Assembly (NCBI GenBank): GCA_963666535.1
Contig: OY762913.1
Coordinates: 1,364,001 to 1,428,000, forward strand
Direction of reading: 5' to 3'
DNA length: 64,000 nt
Origin: G963666535 sp963666535
GTDB taxonomy: Bacteria; Bacillota; Clostridia; Oscillospirales; Oscillospiraceae
Each line of letters opens with the position of its first letter. Position 1 is the stretch's first letter. Below the pieces are notes generated by a model. The model had not been told where the DNA came from. It did no database searches and saw only the letters and a list, made by a program, of their open reading frames with translations. Of the stretch, positions 1 through 9,402 are shown one piece after another. The position numbers and the translations under genes are program-made.

Positions 1-881
1 GCAAAATGGGTAATTTCCCGCCCGTCCCGCTCCTCCACAACGATGCCGCTGCCGTCGGGAAGTGACAGGTCGATGGTGGAGGAGGGCAGCGCCGTGTAAA
101 AGGGAACACCGTGGTGTTTCGCCAGCACGGCCAGAGAATAGGTGCCGATTTTATTGGCGAAGTCACCGTTTGCGGCCATGCGGTCGCAGCCCACGATGAC
201 CATGTCAATCTTGCCTGCCGCCATGAGGGCGCCTGCCATGCTGTCGCAGATCAACGTGGTGGGAACCCCCGCGTTTACCAGCTCCCAGGCGGTCAGCCGC
301 GCACCCTGCAGCAGGGGACGCGTCTCGTCCGCGTAAACCATGCTTAACTTGCCTTGCGCATGGGCGGCAAAGATCACGCCCAGCGCGGTACCGCGTCCGC
401 TGGTGGCGATGGGCCCCGCGTTGCAGTGGGTCAGGATGGCGGCATGTTCCGGCACCAGCGGTGCGCCGAATTCACTCATGGCCAGATTCATGGCGGTGTC
501 CTCCCGATGGATGGCCTCCGCTTCGGCGATCAAGGCGGGGATGCAGGCGGCGGTGCCGCCGTTTGCCGCAAGGCAGCGCTCCATCCGCTCCAAAGCCCAG
601 AATAGGTTAACCGCGGTGGGGCGGCTGGCGGCAAGGACTGCCTTTGCCGCCGTCATTGCCGCAGAAAATTCCGCCGGAGGCAGCGCTTTGTATTCCATGG
701 CTGCCAGACAATAAGCATATCCGGCGGAAATGCCGATGGCGGGCGCACCCCGCACCGTCAGGGTGCGAATCGCCTCCGCCACGTCTTTGTGATGAGCATA
801 GTTGCTCCACACCTCCGCGCAGGGCAGCTTCCTTTGATCCAACAGGGCGAGGCGGTCGCCTTGCCAGCGTATCGCGTCCAT
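1..881 (-). CDS. mtnA: S-methyl-5-thioribose-1-phosphate isomerase, 3' end outside window
   Basis: This is the aldose-ketose isomerase of methionine salvage, converting 5-methylthioribose-1-phosphate to methylthioribulose-1-phosphate in the cytoplasm. The conceptual protein starts MDAIRWQGDRLALLDQRKLP and carries the family core: TVRGAPAIG near residue 45, then CDSMAG, and GCDRMAANGDFANKIGTY. The conserved Asp and Cys regions are therefore present. The last visible residues (VVEERDGREITHFA) still align with the family, and the frame is open to the window edge, so the C-terminus lies outside. The ATG at 879-881 has an AGAGGT ribosome site. The gene is divergent from the ABC-F gene. eIF2B-like paralogues share the fold, but the DRMAANGD motif favours MtnA. 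Confidence 0.9.
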   Translation of the reverse strand, partial: MDAIRWQGDRLALLDQRKLPCAEVWSNYAHHKDVAEAIRTLTVRGAPAIGISAGYAYCLAAMEYKALPPAEFSAAMTAAKAVLAASRPTAVNLFWALERMERCLAANGGTAACIPALIAEAEAIHREDTAMNLAMSEFGAPLVPEHAAILTHCNAGPIATSGRGTALGVIFAAHAQGKLSMVYADETRPLLQGARLTAWELVNAGVPTTLICDSMAGALMAAGKIDMVIVGCDRMAANGDFANKIGTYSLAVLAKHHGVPFYTALPSSTIDLSLPDGSGIVVEERDGREITHF

Positions 882-947
882 AACAACACCTCTAAGCAAA
901 AAATCATGTCCTTACAGCATATCACAAGTAATTGCGGGAGTAAACGA

Positions 948-2840
948 ATGATCGATATTTCTGTCTCCGGGCTCGTCAAAGAATTTGAGGTCGGAAATCC
1001 AATTTTAAATGGACTGTCCTTCCAGGTGGACAGCGGCGAACGGGTGGGACTGCTGGGCAAAAACGGAGCCGGCAAGACCACTGTGTTTAAAATGCTCACC
1101 GGGCAGCTGGAGTGGGACGAGGGCAACGTGACTGTTGCGCCAAGCAAGCGGGTGGGTCTTATATCCCAAATTCCCGTTTATCCTGCGGGCTATACGGTGG
1201 AAAACGTGTTGGACACGGCGTTTGCTCGTCTGCACGCCATGGAAGCCGAGATGGTCGAGCTGGCGTGCCGGATGGAGCACAGCAGCGACAAGGTCCTGCT
1301 GAAAAAGTATGATGCCCTGACCGCAGCGTTTGAGGCAGGCGGCGGTTACGATGCCGAAATGAAGAAGAACAAAATTTGCAACGGCCTTACGATACCGCCC
1401 GCCATGCGTCAGCAGCAGTTTGCGGACCTCTCCGGCGGGGAAAAGACACGGGTCAACCTGGGCCGCCTTATTCTGGAGGATACGGATATCCTCCTGCTGG
1501 ACGAGCCTACAAACCACCTGGACCTACGCGCCACCGAGTGGCTGGAGGAGTATCTGGATCAGTTTAAGGGTACCGTGCTTACCATCTCTCACGACCGCTA
1601 TTTTTTAGATCGGGTGGTGACCCGCATTGTGGAAGTGTGCGAAGGAAAAGCAGAGCATTACAGCGGCAACTACAGCTTCTATGTCATGGAAAAAGAGGCC
1701 CGCTACTTAGAAAAGCTGAAGCAGTACGAAAAAGAGCAGGCCAAGATCGCCCAATTGCAGGAAGCGTCGGAAAAGCTGCACCTTTGGGCGTTTATGGGCA
1801 ATGACAAGCTGCATAAGCGCGCCTTTTCCATGGAGAAGCGGATGGAGCGGCTGCATACCCTGGACAAGCCCACCAAAGAGAAACGAATGGATGTCCGCTT
1901 TGCAGAGGGGGATTTCCGTGGTGACGAAGTGCTGACCGCGAAAAGTCTTTCCAAAAGTTTTGAGGGGCGTCAATTGTTTTCCGGCGTAGATTTAGAAGTG
2001 ACCGGAGGGGAACGCATTGCCTTGATCGGCGATAACGGCACCGGAAAGTCCACCCTTTTGAAAATGATCATGGGGGAGGAAATACCGGACTGCGGAAAAC
2101 TGCGCCTTGGCCCCACCGTGAAGATCGGCTATCTGCCTCAAATCGTGAAATTCAGTCATCCCGAGCGCAGCCTTTTGGATACCATGCTGTATGAACTGGA
2201 CTGCACGCCCCAGACCGCCCGAAACCGCCTGGCGGCGTTCCGGTTTCGGGGGGAGGATGTGTTCAAGTCTGTTTCCGCCCTCTCCGGCGGCGAACAGAGC
2301 CGGCTGCGGCTTTGTATGCTCATGGATGAGAAGATCAATTTGCTCATCCTGGACGAGCCGACAAACCACTTGGATGTAGCCTCCCGGGAGTGGATTGAGG
2401 AAGCGGTTGAACGCTATGTGGGGAACCTGCTTTTCGTTTCCCATGACCGTTATTTTATCAGCCGTTTTGCCACCCGCGTGTGGGACTTGGAAAACGGCGG
2501 TGTCACGGATTTCAAGGGCACGTTCGCGGAATACCGGGCGAAAAAAGAAAAGAATTTGTCCCAGCCCCCTCCAAAGGCGGAGCCGGAACCGAAAAAAGAA
2601 AAACCAAAGCGTACCGGCGGCACCAAACAGCTGGAAAAAGAAGTTGCCGCCGCCGAGCGCGAGGTTGCCCGGGCCGAAGAGCAAATGTACGACCTGACCC
2701 TGGCGATGGAAGAAGCGGCGAGCGATTACTTAAAGCTGCAGGAGCTATATGGGCAGAGAGAAAAAATGGAATTTGAAATTGCCCGCCTGTATACCCGATG
2801 GGAGAGGCTGGCTGGAGAGTTGGAGGAGGTGCAGGGATGA
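948..2840 (+). CDS. ABC-F family ATPase
   Basis: Soluble protein of 630 residues with two ABC ATPase domains and no membrane segments, as in ABC-F translation factors that act at the ribosomal E site. Walker A of domain 1 is GKNGAGKT (residues 37-44); signature LSGGEKTR and Walker B ILLLDEPTNHLD follow. A charged inter-domain linker (about 240-330) precedes the second Walker A GDNGTGKST, signature LSGGEQSR and a second LLILDEPTNHLD. A lysine- and glutamate-rich coiled-coil tail covers about 530-630. The ATG at 948 is chosen because GGGAG lies 7 nt upstream and homology begins there; the frame is open from 789. It may be a housekeeping Uup/EttA-like factor or a resistance factor; the sequence does not decide. 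Confidence 0.9.
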   Translation: MIDISVSGLVKEFEVGNPILNGLSFQVDSGERVGLLGKNGAGKTTVFKMLTGQLEWDEGNVTVAPSKRVGLISQIPVYPAGYTVENVLDTAFARLHAMEAEMVELACRMEHSSDKVLLKKYDALTAAFEAGGGYDAEMKKNKICNGLTIPPAMRQQQFADLSGGEKTRVNLGRLILEDTDILLLDEPTNHLDLRATEWLEEYLDQFKGTVLTISHDRYFLDRVVTRIVEVCEGKAEHYSGNYSFYVMEKEARYLEKLKQYEKEQAKIAQLQEASEKLHLWAFMGNDKLHKRAFSMEKRMERLHTLDKPTKEKRMDVRFAEGDFRGDEVLTAKSLSKSFEGRQLFSGVDLEVTGGERIALIGDNGTGKSTLLKMIMGEEIPDCGKLRLGPTVKIGYLPQIVKFSHPERSLLDTMLYELDCTPQTARNRLAAFRFRGEDVFKSVSALSGGEQSRLRLCMLMDEKINLLILDEPTNHLDVASREWIEEAVERYVGNLLFVSHDRYFISRFATRVWDLENGGVTDFKGTFAEYRAKKEKNLSQPPPKAEPEPKKEKPKRTGGTKQLEKEVAAAEREVARAEEQMYDLTLAMEEAASDYLKLQELYGQREKMEFEIARLYTRWERLAGELEEVQG

Positions 2841-3439
2841 AGAATTACACAGGCAGACGCCCCGGGGGAAAGCGGATCGTTCTTGCGCTGGTCCTGCTGT
2901 GCATTTTGTTTGCTGCGGTTCTGGAGGGACTTGTCCTTTCCGGCAATCATGATGACGGGGTGGAAAATCCCGGGGTGATGATCATTTTGGGCGCCCAGGT
3001 CAAATCCTTTGGGCCATCGGTGTTGCTGCAGGATCGGCTGGACAAAGCACTTGCCTATCTGGAAGTGGACGAGGATATCCGTATCGTGGTCAGCGGGGGA
3101 CAGGGAAGCGACGAACCCATGAGCGAAGCCCAATGTATGTATAATTACCTGATCGCAAGCGGGATCGACGGCGACCGCATCCTCATGGAAGACCAGTCTC
3201 ACAATACCAGCCAGAACCTGCTCAATTCCAAGGCGCTGCTGGAGCAGGCGGGCGAGGACACCACGCAGGAGACGATCATTGTCTCCAACGGCTTCCACCT
3301 GTTCCGGGTGCGGATGCTGGCGGCACGCTATGGGATGGACGCCGACTGCCTTGCCGCCCCTTCGTCCCATTTGCCGTCCCGGCTGAAAAGCTATGCGCGG
3401 GAGCCGCTGGCGCTGATCAAATCATTTTTGCTTGATTAA
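2837..3439 (+). CDS. YdcF/SanA-like DUF218 membrane-anchored protein
   Basis: About 200 residues. An N-terminal basic stretch and one hydrophobic segment (about residues 13-35) suggest a signal anchor with the rest outside the membrane. The DUF218 fold is recognisable from MIILGAQV, VVSGGQGSDEPMSEA, HNTSQNLLNSK and VSNGFHLFRVRMLAARYG. Family members are linked to envelope functions, but no defined reaction is known. The start codon overlaps the stop of the ABC-F gene (ATGA), and prfA follows after 9 nt, so the three genes are very probably co-transcribed and translationally coupled. Confidence 0.82.
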   Translation: MKNYTGRRPGGKRIVLALVLLCILFAAVLEGLVLSGNHDDGVENPGVMIILGAQVKSFGPSVLLQDRLDKALAYLEVDEDIRIVVSGGQGSDEPMSEAQCMYNYLIASGIDGDRILMEDQSHNTSQNLLNSKALLEQAGEDTTQETIIVSNGFHLFRVRMLAARYGMDADCLAAPSSHLPSRLKSYAREPLALIKSFLLD

Positions 3440-3448
3440 GGAGAGACT

Positions 3449-4510
3449 ATGCTGGATAAGCTGAAGGCAATTGAATATCGTTTCGAGAATATTCAGGCGC
3501 AGCTGGGTGCGCCTGAAACCTATAACGACCCCCAGCTGGTGGCAAAGCTAAACAAAGAGCAACGTGAGCTTGCTCCGGTGGTAGAAGCGTTCCGCGCCTA
3601 TACCGGTGCCGTGACGGCGGAGCGGGAGGCGCTGGCGCTCCTTTCCGACCCGGAGTTCAAAGAGCTGGCGCAGGAGGAACTGTCCGTGGCAAAGGCGGAT
3701 CAGGAGCGATTGAGCCATGCGTTAAAGCTGCTTCTGCTGCCGAGGGACCCCAATGACGAACGCAGCGTCATCGTGGAGATCCGCGCCGGCGTGGGCGGAG
3801 AAGAGGCGGCGCTGTTTGCCCATTCGCTGCACCGGATGTATACCATGTATGCCGAGCGCATGGGTTGGCAGACAGAGGTTGCAAACCTCAATGAAACCGA
3901 GCTGGGCGGCGTGAAGGAAATTTCCTTTGTCATCGAGGGGGACGGCGCCTATTCCCGGCTGAAATTTGAAAGTGGCGTCCACCGGGTGCAGCGTGTGCCG
4001 GAAACCGAGTCCGGCGGCCGCATCCATACCTCCACAGTCACCGTGGCGGTACTGCCGGAGGTAGACGCTGTGGAATTTGAACTGGACATGAACGATCTTA
4101 AGATCGATACCTTCCGCTCCTCCGGTGCGGGCGGGCAGCATATCAATAAAACCTCTTCTGCCATCCGCGTGACTCATCTCCCCACCGGCACGGTGGTGGA
4201 GTGTCAGGACGAACGCAGCCAGTTTAAAAATAAGGATCGGGCTCTCCAAATCCTCCGCTCCCGGCTGTATGAGGAAAAGGTGCGGCAGCAGGAGAGTGAA
4301 ATTGCCGGGCAGCGGCGCAGCCAGGTGGGCAGCGGGATGCGAAACGAGCGCATCCGCACCTATAATTTCCCCCAGGGGAGATTGACCGATCACCGCGTCG
4401 GACTGACACTCTATAAACTGGATCACGTGATGGACGGTGAGCTGGACGAGATCATCGATAGTCTCGTCACCGCGGAGCAGGCGGAACGATTGAAAGCGAG
4501 CGAGGGATAA
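3449..4510 (+). CDS. prfA: Peptide chain release factor 1
   Basis: Recognises UAA and UAG stop codons and triggers peptidyl-tRNA hydrolysis on the ribosome. The 353-residue protein has normal family length. The catalytic loop SSGAGGQHINKTSSAIR contains GGQ at residues 228-230. The stop-codon reading region contains RVPETESGGRIHTS, where the tripeptide anticodon position reads P-E-T. A ribosome site GGAGA lies ahead of the ATG. It sits between ydcF-like and tsaC with gaps of 9 and 2 nt. No prmC methyltransferase gene is adjacent. RF2 is excluded because it lacks this PxT pattern and shows SPF. Confidence 0.97.
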   Translation: MLDKLKAIEYRFENIQAQLGAPETYNDPQLVAKLNKEQRELAPVVEAFRAYTGAVTAEREALALLSDPEFKELAQEELSVAKADQERLSHALKLLLLPRDPNDERSVIVEIRAGVGGEEAALFAHSLHRMYTMYAERMGWQTEVANLNETELGGVKEISFVIEGDGAYSRLKFESGVHRVQRVPETESGGRIHTSTVTVAVLPEVDAVEFELDMNDLKIDTFRSSGAGGQHINKTSSAIRVTHLPTGTVVECQDERSQFKNKDRALQILRSRLYEEKVRQQESEIAGQRRSQVGSGMRNERIRTYNFPQGRLTDHRVGLTLYKLDHVMDGELDEIIDSLVTAEQAERLKASEG

Positions 4511-4512
4511 CA

Positions 4513-5538
4513 GTGGAAACCCGTATTTTTTCAACCAGTGAAACGGAAGAAGCCGCCGCACTCCTGCGGGAGGGCGGTCTGCTGGCGATTCCCACCGAAA
4601 CGGTGTACGGGCTTGGCGCAGACGGGCTGAACGAAGCCGCGGTGCACCGCATTTTCCAGGCAAAGGGAAGGCCGCAGGATAATCCCCTGATCCTCCATGT
4701 GCCCGCCGCAAGCTGGCTGCCCCGCTATTGCCGGGAGATTCCCGAAACGGCCTATCTGCTGTCGGACCGGTTCTGGCCCGGGCCTTTGACCATCATTCTC
4801 AAGCGGAACCCCATCGTGCCCAATGCGGTGACCGCCGGACTGGATACTGTGGGGATGCGCTGCCCCGATCATCCTGTGACCCGGGAGATCATTGAAAAGG
4901 CAGGGGTCCCTGTGGCCGCGCCCTCCGCAAATATCTCGGGCAGCCCCAGTCCCACCACTGCTGCCCATGTGATCAAGGATATGGACGGGAAAATTGAGGG
5001 GATTATGGATGGGGGGAGCTGTTCCGTGGGCGTGGAATCCACCATCCTTGACCTGACCGTTACCCCCCCGCGTCTGCTGCGGCCCGGCGGGGTGACCCTG
5101 GAGCAGCTGCGCGAGGTTCTGGGCGAGGTGACAGTGGACAAGGCCGTGACCCAAATGCTGTCCGCGGGAGAGCAGCCCCGCGCCCCGGGGATGAAATACC
5201 GTCATTATGCGCCTAAGGCGCCAGTGACCGTAGTCTGTGGCTGGCCGGAGCGGGCGGCACAGTATATCCGGGAGCATCTGACAACCGGTACCGGTGTCAT
5301 TTGTTTCAGCGAATACGCCTTTTTGTTTCAAGGCCATTCTGTGGAGACCATCGGCGGCTCCACGGAGCAGGCGGAGCAGGCCCGCCATATTTTTGACGCC
5401 CTTCGCGCCTTTGACGAAACCGATGTGACCGAGATTTACGCCCAGTGTCCCACCGAGGATGGCATAGGACTTGCCGTGGCAAATCGCCTGAAAAAAGCGG
5501 CGGGCTTTCATGTGGTGGATCTGGGCTTTGGAAAGTAG
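4513..5538 (+). CDS. tsaC: L-threonylcarbamoyladenylate synthase (Sua5/YwlC type)
   Basis: Makes threonylcarbamoyl-AMP from threonine, bicarbonate and ATP, the first step of the tRNA t6A37 modification. At 341 residues it is the long Sua5 form: a YrdC domain (about 10-200; GGLLAIPTETVYGLGADG, KGRPQDNPLILHV, VAAPSANISGSPSPT) followed by the Sua5 C-terminal domain (about 215-341) joined by the APGMKYRHYAPKAP linker. The start is GTG at 4513, two bases after the prfA stop, with GAGGG inside the end of prfA as ribosome site. The placement next to prfA is a common Firmicute translation cluster. Confidence 0.95.
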   Translation: METRIFSTSETEEAAALLREGGLLAIPTETVYGLGADGLNEAAVHRIFQAKGRPQDNPLILHVPAASWLPRYCREIPETAYLLSDRFWPGPLTIILKRNPIVPNAVTAGLDTVGMRCPDHPVTREIIEKAGVPVAAPSANISGSPSPTTAAHVIKDMDGKIEGIMDGGSCSVGVESTILDLTVTPPRLLRPGGVTLEQLREVLGEVTVDKAVTQMLSAGEQPRAPGMKYRHYAPKAPVTVVCGWPERAAQYIREHLTTGTGVICFSEYAFLFQGHSVETIGGSTEQAEQARHIFDALRAFDETDVTEIYAQCPTEDGIGLAVANRLKKAAGFHVVDLGFGK

Positions 5539-5546
5539 GGGCGCAT

Positions 5547-6146
5547 ATGAAAATTATTGGGATCACCGGGCCCACCGGGGCCGGGAAAACCACTGCCCTG
5601 CGGGAGATGGCCGCGCTGGGTGCTGTCATTCTTGACTGCGACGAGATTTACCACGACTTGCTACAGACCAACGAGTCTTTGCGGCAAGAACTGGGCGCAC
5701 GCTACGGCGATGTGATCCTGCCAGACGGAATGTTGGACCGCAAAAAGCTTGGCGCCGTGGTTTTCGGGGACGAAAAAGCGTTGGAGGATCTCAACGTTAT
5801 CACCCACCGCTATGTGGCGGAGCGGGTGGACCGTGAGATTGCACACGCAAAGGCGGGGGGCAGACCCGGTGTGGCCGTTGATGCCATCGCCCTGCTGGAA
5901 AGCGGACTGGCAACGCGGTGCGACGCTACCGTGGCGGTGATCGCTCCGGCGGAGCTGCGGATCAGACGCATCATGAACCGGGAAGGGATCGGCGAGGACT
6001 ATGCCCGCGCACGGGTGGAGGCGCAAAAGCCCGACCGTTTTTTCCGGGAAAACTGTGATTATACGTTAGAAAACAACGGAGACGACGGCGCTGCATTTGG
6101 CGGCGAAGCGAAGGCTCTGTTTTCCAAATTACTGAAGGAGGACTGA
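5547..6146 (+). CDS. coaE: Dephospho-CoA kinase
   Basis: Last step of coenzyme A synthesis: phosphorylates the 3'-hydroxyl of dephospho-CoA using ATP. The P-loop GPTGAGKT is at residues 8-15. The substrate motif LDCDEIYHDL and lid region (about 120-150) follow, and length (199 residues) fits the family. ATG at 5547 is chosen because the P-loop begins right after it; the frame is open further upstream inside tsaC. It follows tsaC by 8 nt. A second CoA gene, coaX, lies at 12218-12985 but is not in the same operon. Confidence 0.94.
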   Translation: MKIIGITGPTGAGKTTALREMAALGAVILDCDEIYHDLLQTNESLRQELGARYGDVILPDGMLDRKKLGAVVFGDEKALEDLNVITHRYVAERVDREIAHAKAGGRPGVAVDAIALLESGLATRCDATVAVIAPAELRIRRIMNREGIGEDYARARVEAQKPDRFFRENCDYTLENNGDDGAAFGGEAKALFSKLLKED

Positions 6147-6150
6147 CATC

Positions 6151-7563
6151 ATGGAAGAAAAGAAAAAAACAGCCGGGGAGCTGAAGCGAGAGGAACTGTT
6201 CTACACACAGAAAAACGGGTATGACAAGCTGCCTGCCGAAGAGGAAAAGGCGCTTGGCGCCTATTGTGAGGAGTATAAACGCTTTCTGGACAATGGCAAG
6301 ACGGAGCGGGAGTGCGTGGATTATGCCATCGCGCTGGCGGAGGCGAAGGGATTTCGCCCCTATTCCAGAGGTCGGGCGCTGGCAGCAGGCGATAAGGTCT
6401 ATGCGACCAACCGGGGTAAGGCGCTCATGCTTGCGGTGATCGGCACCGAGCCATTTGACCAGGGGATCAATATTGCCGCCGCCCATATCGATTCCCCACG
6501 GCTGGACCTGAAGCCAAACCCTTTGTATGAGGATGGCGAAATTGCGTTTTTAAAGACCCACTATTACGGTGGCGTCCGCAAATATCAGTGGGTGACCATT
6601 CCACTGGAGCTGCATGGCGTGGTGGTGAAAAAGAATGGGGATACCATCAATGTCGCCATTGGCAACGGGGCGGGTGACCCCGTGTTCACCATTGACGATC
6701 TGCTGCCTCATTTGGCTGGCGAACAGAGCAAAAAGCCGTTGGGCGAGGCGATCTCCGCCGAAAGTTTGAACGTGGTGGTGGGCAGTCGCCCCTTCAAAGA
6801 TGACGAAGGTTCTGACCGGATTAAACTGGCAATTATAGAGTTGCTGAATCAAAAATACGGCATGGTTGAGGAGGATTTCCTCTCTGCCGAGCTGTCTCTT
6901 GTTCCCGGCTTCCGCGCCTCTGACGTTGGATTTGACCGCTCCCTGATCGGCGCTTACGGTCACGATGACCGGGTGTGTGCGTTCGCGGCGCTCCATGCCA
7001 TCCTGCAGCAGAACACCCCCCACAGAACAGCGGTGTGTATGCTGGCAGACAAGGAGGAGATCGGTTCCGAGGGTGTTTCGGGGATGCAATCCCATGCTTT
7101 TGATGCCTTTATTTCCGACTTGTGCGATACGAAGAGCGTCCAATTGAAGGAGTGCTATGAAAACTCCTTCTGCCTGTCTGCCGATGTGACGGCGGCCTTT
7201 GACCCCAATTTTGCGGAGGCGTATGAAAAACGCAATAGCACGCGGATCAACTACGGCATCGGCGTGTGTAAATACACGGGGTCCAGAGGGAAATCCGGCG
7301 CCTCCGACGCCTCTGCCGAATTGGTTGCATATGTGCGCCGCATCCTGGATGAGGCGGGCGTGATTTGGCAGCTGGGCGAGCTGGGCAAGGTCGATCAGGG
7401 CGGCGGCGGCACGGTGGCCGCCTATATGGCGGTGCGGAACATCGACACACTGGATGCGGGCGTACCCGTGCTGTCCATGCATTCTCCCTTTGAGACCGTG
7501 TCCAAGCTGGACTGCTATATGACATTTAAGGCCATCAAGGCGATTTTTGAGTCACAGGAATAA
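6151..7563 (+). CDS. M18 family metallo-aminopeptidase
   Basis: Cytoplasmic two-metal aminopeptidase of the M18 family, which removes N-terminal residues (often acidic or aliphatic) from peptides. The 470 residues carry the metal-binding set in order: AAHIDSPRLDLKP (His-x-Asp), the DDR of YGHDDRVCAF, LADKEEIGSEG, a VTAAFDPNF Asp region, and a C-terminal LSMHSPFETVSKLD with the last His. It follows coaE by 4 nt with AAGGAGG as ribosome site, and a strong terminator ends the transcript just behind it. The acidic N-terminus makes an exported form unlikely. Confidence 0.92.
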   Translation: MEEKKKTAGELKREELFYTQKNGYDKLPAEEEKALGAYCEEYKRFLDNGKTERECVDYAIALAEAKGFRPYSRGRALAAGDKVYATNRGKALMLAVIGTEPFDQGINIAAAHIDSPRLDLKPNPLYEDGEIAFLKTHYYGGVRKYQWVTIPLELHGVVVKKNGDTINVAIGNGAGDPVFTIDDLLPHLAGEQSKKPLGEAISAESLNVVVGSRPFKDDEGSDRIKLAIIELLNQKYGMVEEDFLSAELSLVPGFRASDVGFDRSLIGAYGHDDRVCAFAALHAILQQNTPHRTAVCMLADKEEIGSEGVSGMQSHAFDAFISDLCDTKSVQLKECYENSFCLSADVTAAFDPNFAEAYEKRNSTRINYGIGVCKYTGSRGKSGASDASAELVAYVRRILDEAGVIWQLGELGKVDQGGGGTVAAYMAVRNIDTLDAGVPVLSMHSPFETVSKLDCYMTFKAIKAIFESQE

Positions 7564-7571
7564 TGCGCAGG

Positions 7572-7615
7572 AACCGGGAGAGCAGTTCAAAGACTCTGCT
7601 CTCCCGGTTATTTTT
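7572..7615 (+). terminator. Intrinsic terminator after the M18 peptidase gene
   Basis: A perfect 14-bp stem (AACCGGGAGAGCAG at 7572-7585 with its complement at 7596-7609) and a 10-nt loop is followed by ATTTTT. It closes the ABC-F to M18 operon. Confidence 0.9.
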
Positions 7616-7654
7616 GCCCCTTTCGCACAAAATAGCGGAAAGGAGGCGGAAAAA

Positions 7655-8404
7655 ATGGACGAGACCACCGAGACCACCGAAACAAAGCCGGAGGAAAGCG
7701 ATGATTTAAAAAGTAGACAGCAGCAGATTATCGATATGGCATCCTCCACCATTAAGACCAAAGGGGCGACCATTCATACCCTGACTATTGTGGGGCAGAT
7801 TGAGGGGCATCAAGTGTTGCCGCCCACGTGCAAAAGCACAAAATATGAGCATGTTATGCCGCTGCTGGCTTTGATAGAGGAGAGCGAGGAAATTGACGGA
7901 CTTCTGATCCTGCTGAACACGATGGGCGGTGATATTGAAGCTGGACTTGGCATCGCAGAACTGATTGCCAGCATGAAAAAACCAACCGTGTCCCTGGTGC
8001 TGGGCGGGGGTCATTCCATTGGGGTTCCGCTGGCGGTGTCCGCCAAGGAATCTTTTATTGCGCCGTCGGCGGCTATGACCATCCATCCCGTTCGACTGAA
8101 CGGTTTGGTCATCGGTGTGGCGCAGACCTTTAATTACTTTGAGCGCATTCAGGAGCGTATTATTAAATTCGTTACTGATAACAGCCGGGTAGAGCGGCAG
8201 CAATTTACCCGCATGATGCTGCAGACCGAAGAGCTTGCGGCCGATGTGGGCAGCGTCGTCTATGGCGAGGAGGCGGTGGCTATCGGGCTCATTGACCACA
8301 TTGGCGGGTTAGCCCCGGCACTTTCCTGCCTGCACAAGCGCATTGCAGAGTATAAAGAGGAACAGGCCGCGCAGGAGAAACAGCCGACGGACGACCCCGC
8401 GTAA
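7655..8404 (+). CDS. tepA: ClpP-class serine protease of the TepA family
   Basis: 249 residues, cytoplasmic Clp-protease fold. Residues about 45-230 contain the core: LLILLNTMGGDIEAGLGIAELI, LVLGGGHSIGVPLAVSA (nucleophile Ser in HSIG), AAMTIHPVR (His), and a conserved end YGEEAVAIGLIDHIGGL. The N-terminal 25 residues are Glu/Thr-rich and probably disordered. ATG at 7655 has AGGAGG 8 nt upstream. In Bacillus the homologue lies beside spoIIIE and affects protein export and spore formation. Here spoIIIE is one gene downstream, so the context supports the family call. The in vivo substrate is unknown. Confidence 0.88.
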   Translation: MDETTETTETKPEESDDLKSRQQQIIDMASSTIKTKGATIHTLTIVGQIEGHQVLPPTCKSTKYEHVMPLLALIEESEEIDGLLILLNTMGGDIEAGLGIAELIASMKKPTVSLVLGGGHSIGVPLAVSAKESFIAPSAAMTIHPVRLNGLVIGVAQTFNYFERIQERIIKFVTDNSRVERQQFTRMMLQTEELAADVGSVVYGEEAVAIGLIDHIGGLAPALSCLHKRIAEYKEEQAAQEKQPTDDPA

Positions 8405-8414
8405 GATGGCCGCA

Positions 8415-8434
8415 AAACGGGCGTTTGCCCGTTT
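8415..8434 (+). other. Hairpin in the tepA-uppP gap
   Basis: AAACGGGC and its complement GCCCGTTT enclose a GTTT loop. No T-run follows, so it is probably a stem that stabilises the mRNA end rather than an intrinsic terminator. Confidence 0.45.
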
Positions 8435-8517
8435 ACATAACGCCGTAAAAAAGAATGGAAATTTTTCTGCCAGTGTGTTAATATGATAAGAGTATTATGA
8501 TGTTCGGGGGTACATAT

Positions 8518-9357
8518 ATGAGTTACTTAATGTCCGCGTTTTTAGGACTGGTGCAGGGAATTGCGGAATTCCTTCCGATTTCAAGTTCAGGCCATTTGGC
8601 TCTGATGCAAAACCTGCTAGATGTGAAGGCGGCAGCAGACGGCAACCTCTTTTTCGATGTGCTGTTGCACTTTGGCACTTTGATTGCAATTTTTATCGTT
8701 TATTGGAACGAGATTGTGGAGATGGTATTGGAATTTTTCCGGGGGATCGCGGCGCTGTTTTCCAGGCGGGGGAATGGGATGCAGCAGACTCCGCCGGCCC
8801 GCCGCATGGTTCTGCTCATCATTATTTCCACCCTGCCGCTGTTTGTGGCGCTTCTGTTTAACGACTACGTAGAGACACTCAGCTCCAACACCACCTTTAT
8901 CGGATGCGCACTGATCGCGACCGGTTGCCTGTTGTTTTTCTCCGACCGCGTTCAAAAAGGGAAAAAAACAGAGCGCAGCGCCACCGTGTTGGATGCGGTG
9001 CTTGTGGGCGTGGCCCAAGCATTTGCCATCGTCCCGGGCCTGTCCCGCTCCGGCAGCACAATTTCCGCAGGTCTTCTGCGGGGCTATGACCGCAAATTCG
9101 CGGTGCGGTATTCCTTCATTTTATCCATTCCTGCCGTTTTGGGGGCCACGATTCTGGAAACTACCGATGCGGTGAAGGCGGGGATCGACATGACCATGAT
9201 CCCCGTTTACCTTGTCGGAATGGTGGTTGCCGCCGTGTCGGGTTACTTTGCCATTCGTCTGGTGAATTTGCTGGCCGACAAGGGGAAATTCGGGAAATTT
9301 GCTTATTACTGCTGGGCTGTCGGACTCATTGCTGTGATCGCAAGCCTGATGGCGTAA
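8518..9357 (+). CDS. uppP: Undecaprenyl-diphosphate phosphatase
   Basis: Integral membrane enzyme that recycles undecaprenyl pyrophosphate to the monophosphate carrier of peptidoglycan and teichoic acid synthesis; overexpression of the family gives bacitracin resistance. Multiple hydrophobic segments and both signature regions are present: (Q)GIAEFLPISSSGHLAL near residue 12 and PGLSRSGSTI near residue 172. The ATG at 8518 is preferred over one at 8497 because GGGGG lies 7 nt upstream and MSYLMSAFLG is the usual family start. It precedes spoIIIE in the same direction, with 45 nt between. Confidence 0.95.
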   Translation: MSYLMSAFLGLVQGIAEFLPISSSGHLALMQNLLDVKAAADGNLFFDVLLHFGTLIAIFIVYWNEIVEMVLEFFRGIAALFSRRGNGMQQTPPARRMVLLIIISTLPLFVALLFNDYVETLSSNTTFIGCALIATGCLLFFSDRVQKGKKTERSATVLDAVLVGVAQAFAIVPGLSRSGSTISAGLLRGYDRKFAVRYSFILSIPAVLGATILETTDAVKAGIDMTMIPVYLVGMVVAAVSGYFAIRLVNLLADKGKFGKFAYYCWAVGLIAVIASLMA

Positions 9358-9402
9358 GCGAGCTTCGGCAATCTTAACTTCCCTGAGAAAGGACTGACCT
9401 TT

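Noticed and set aside
1992..2684. 230-codon - strand frame in the ABC-F gene
   Set aside because: Low-complexity Phe/Gly-rich product, opposite a conserved ATPase domain.
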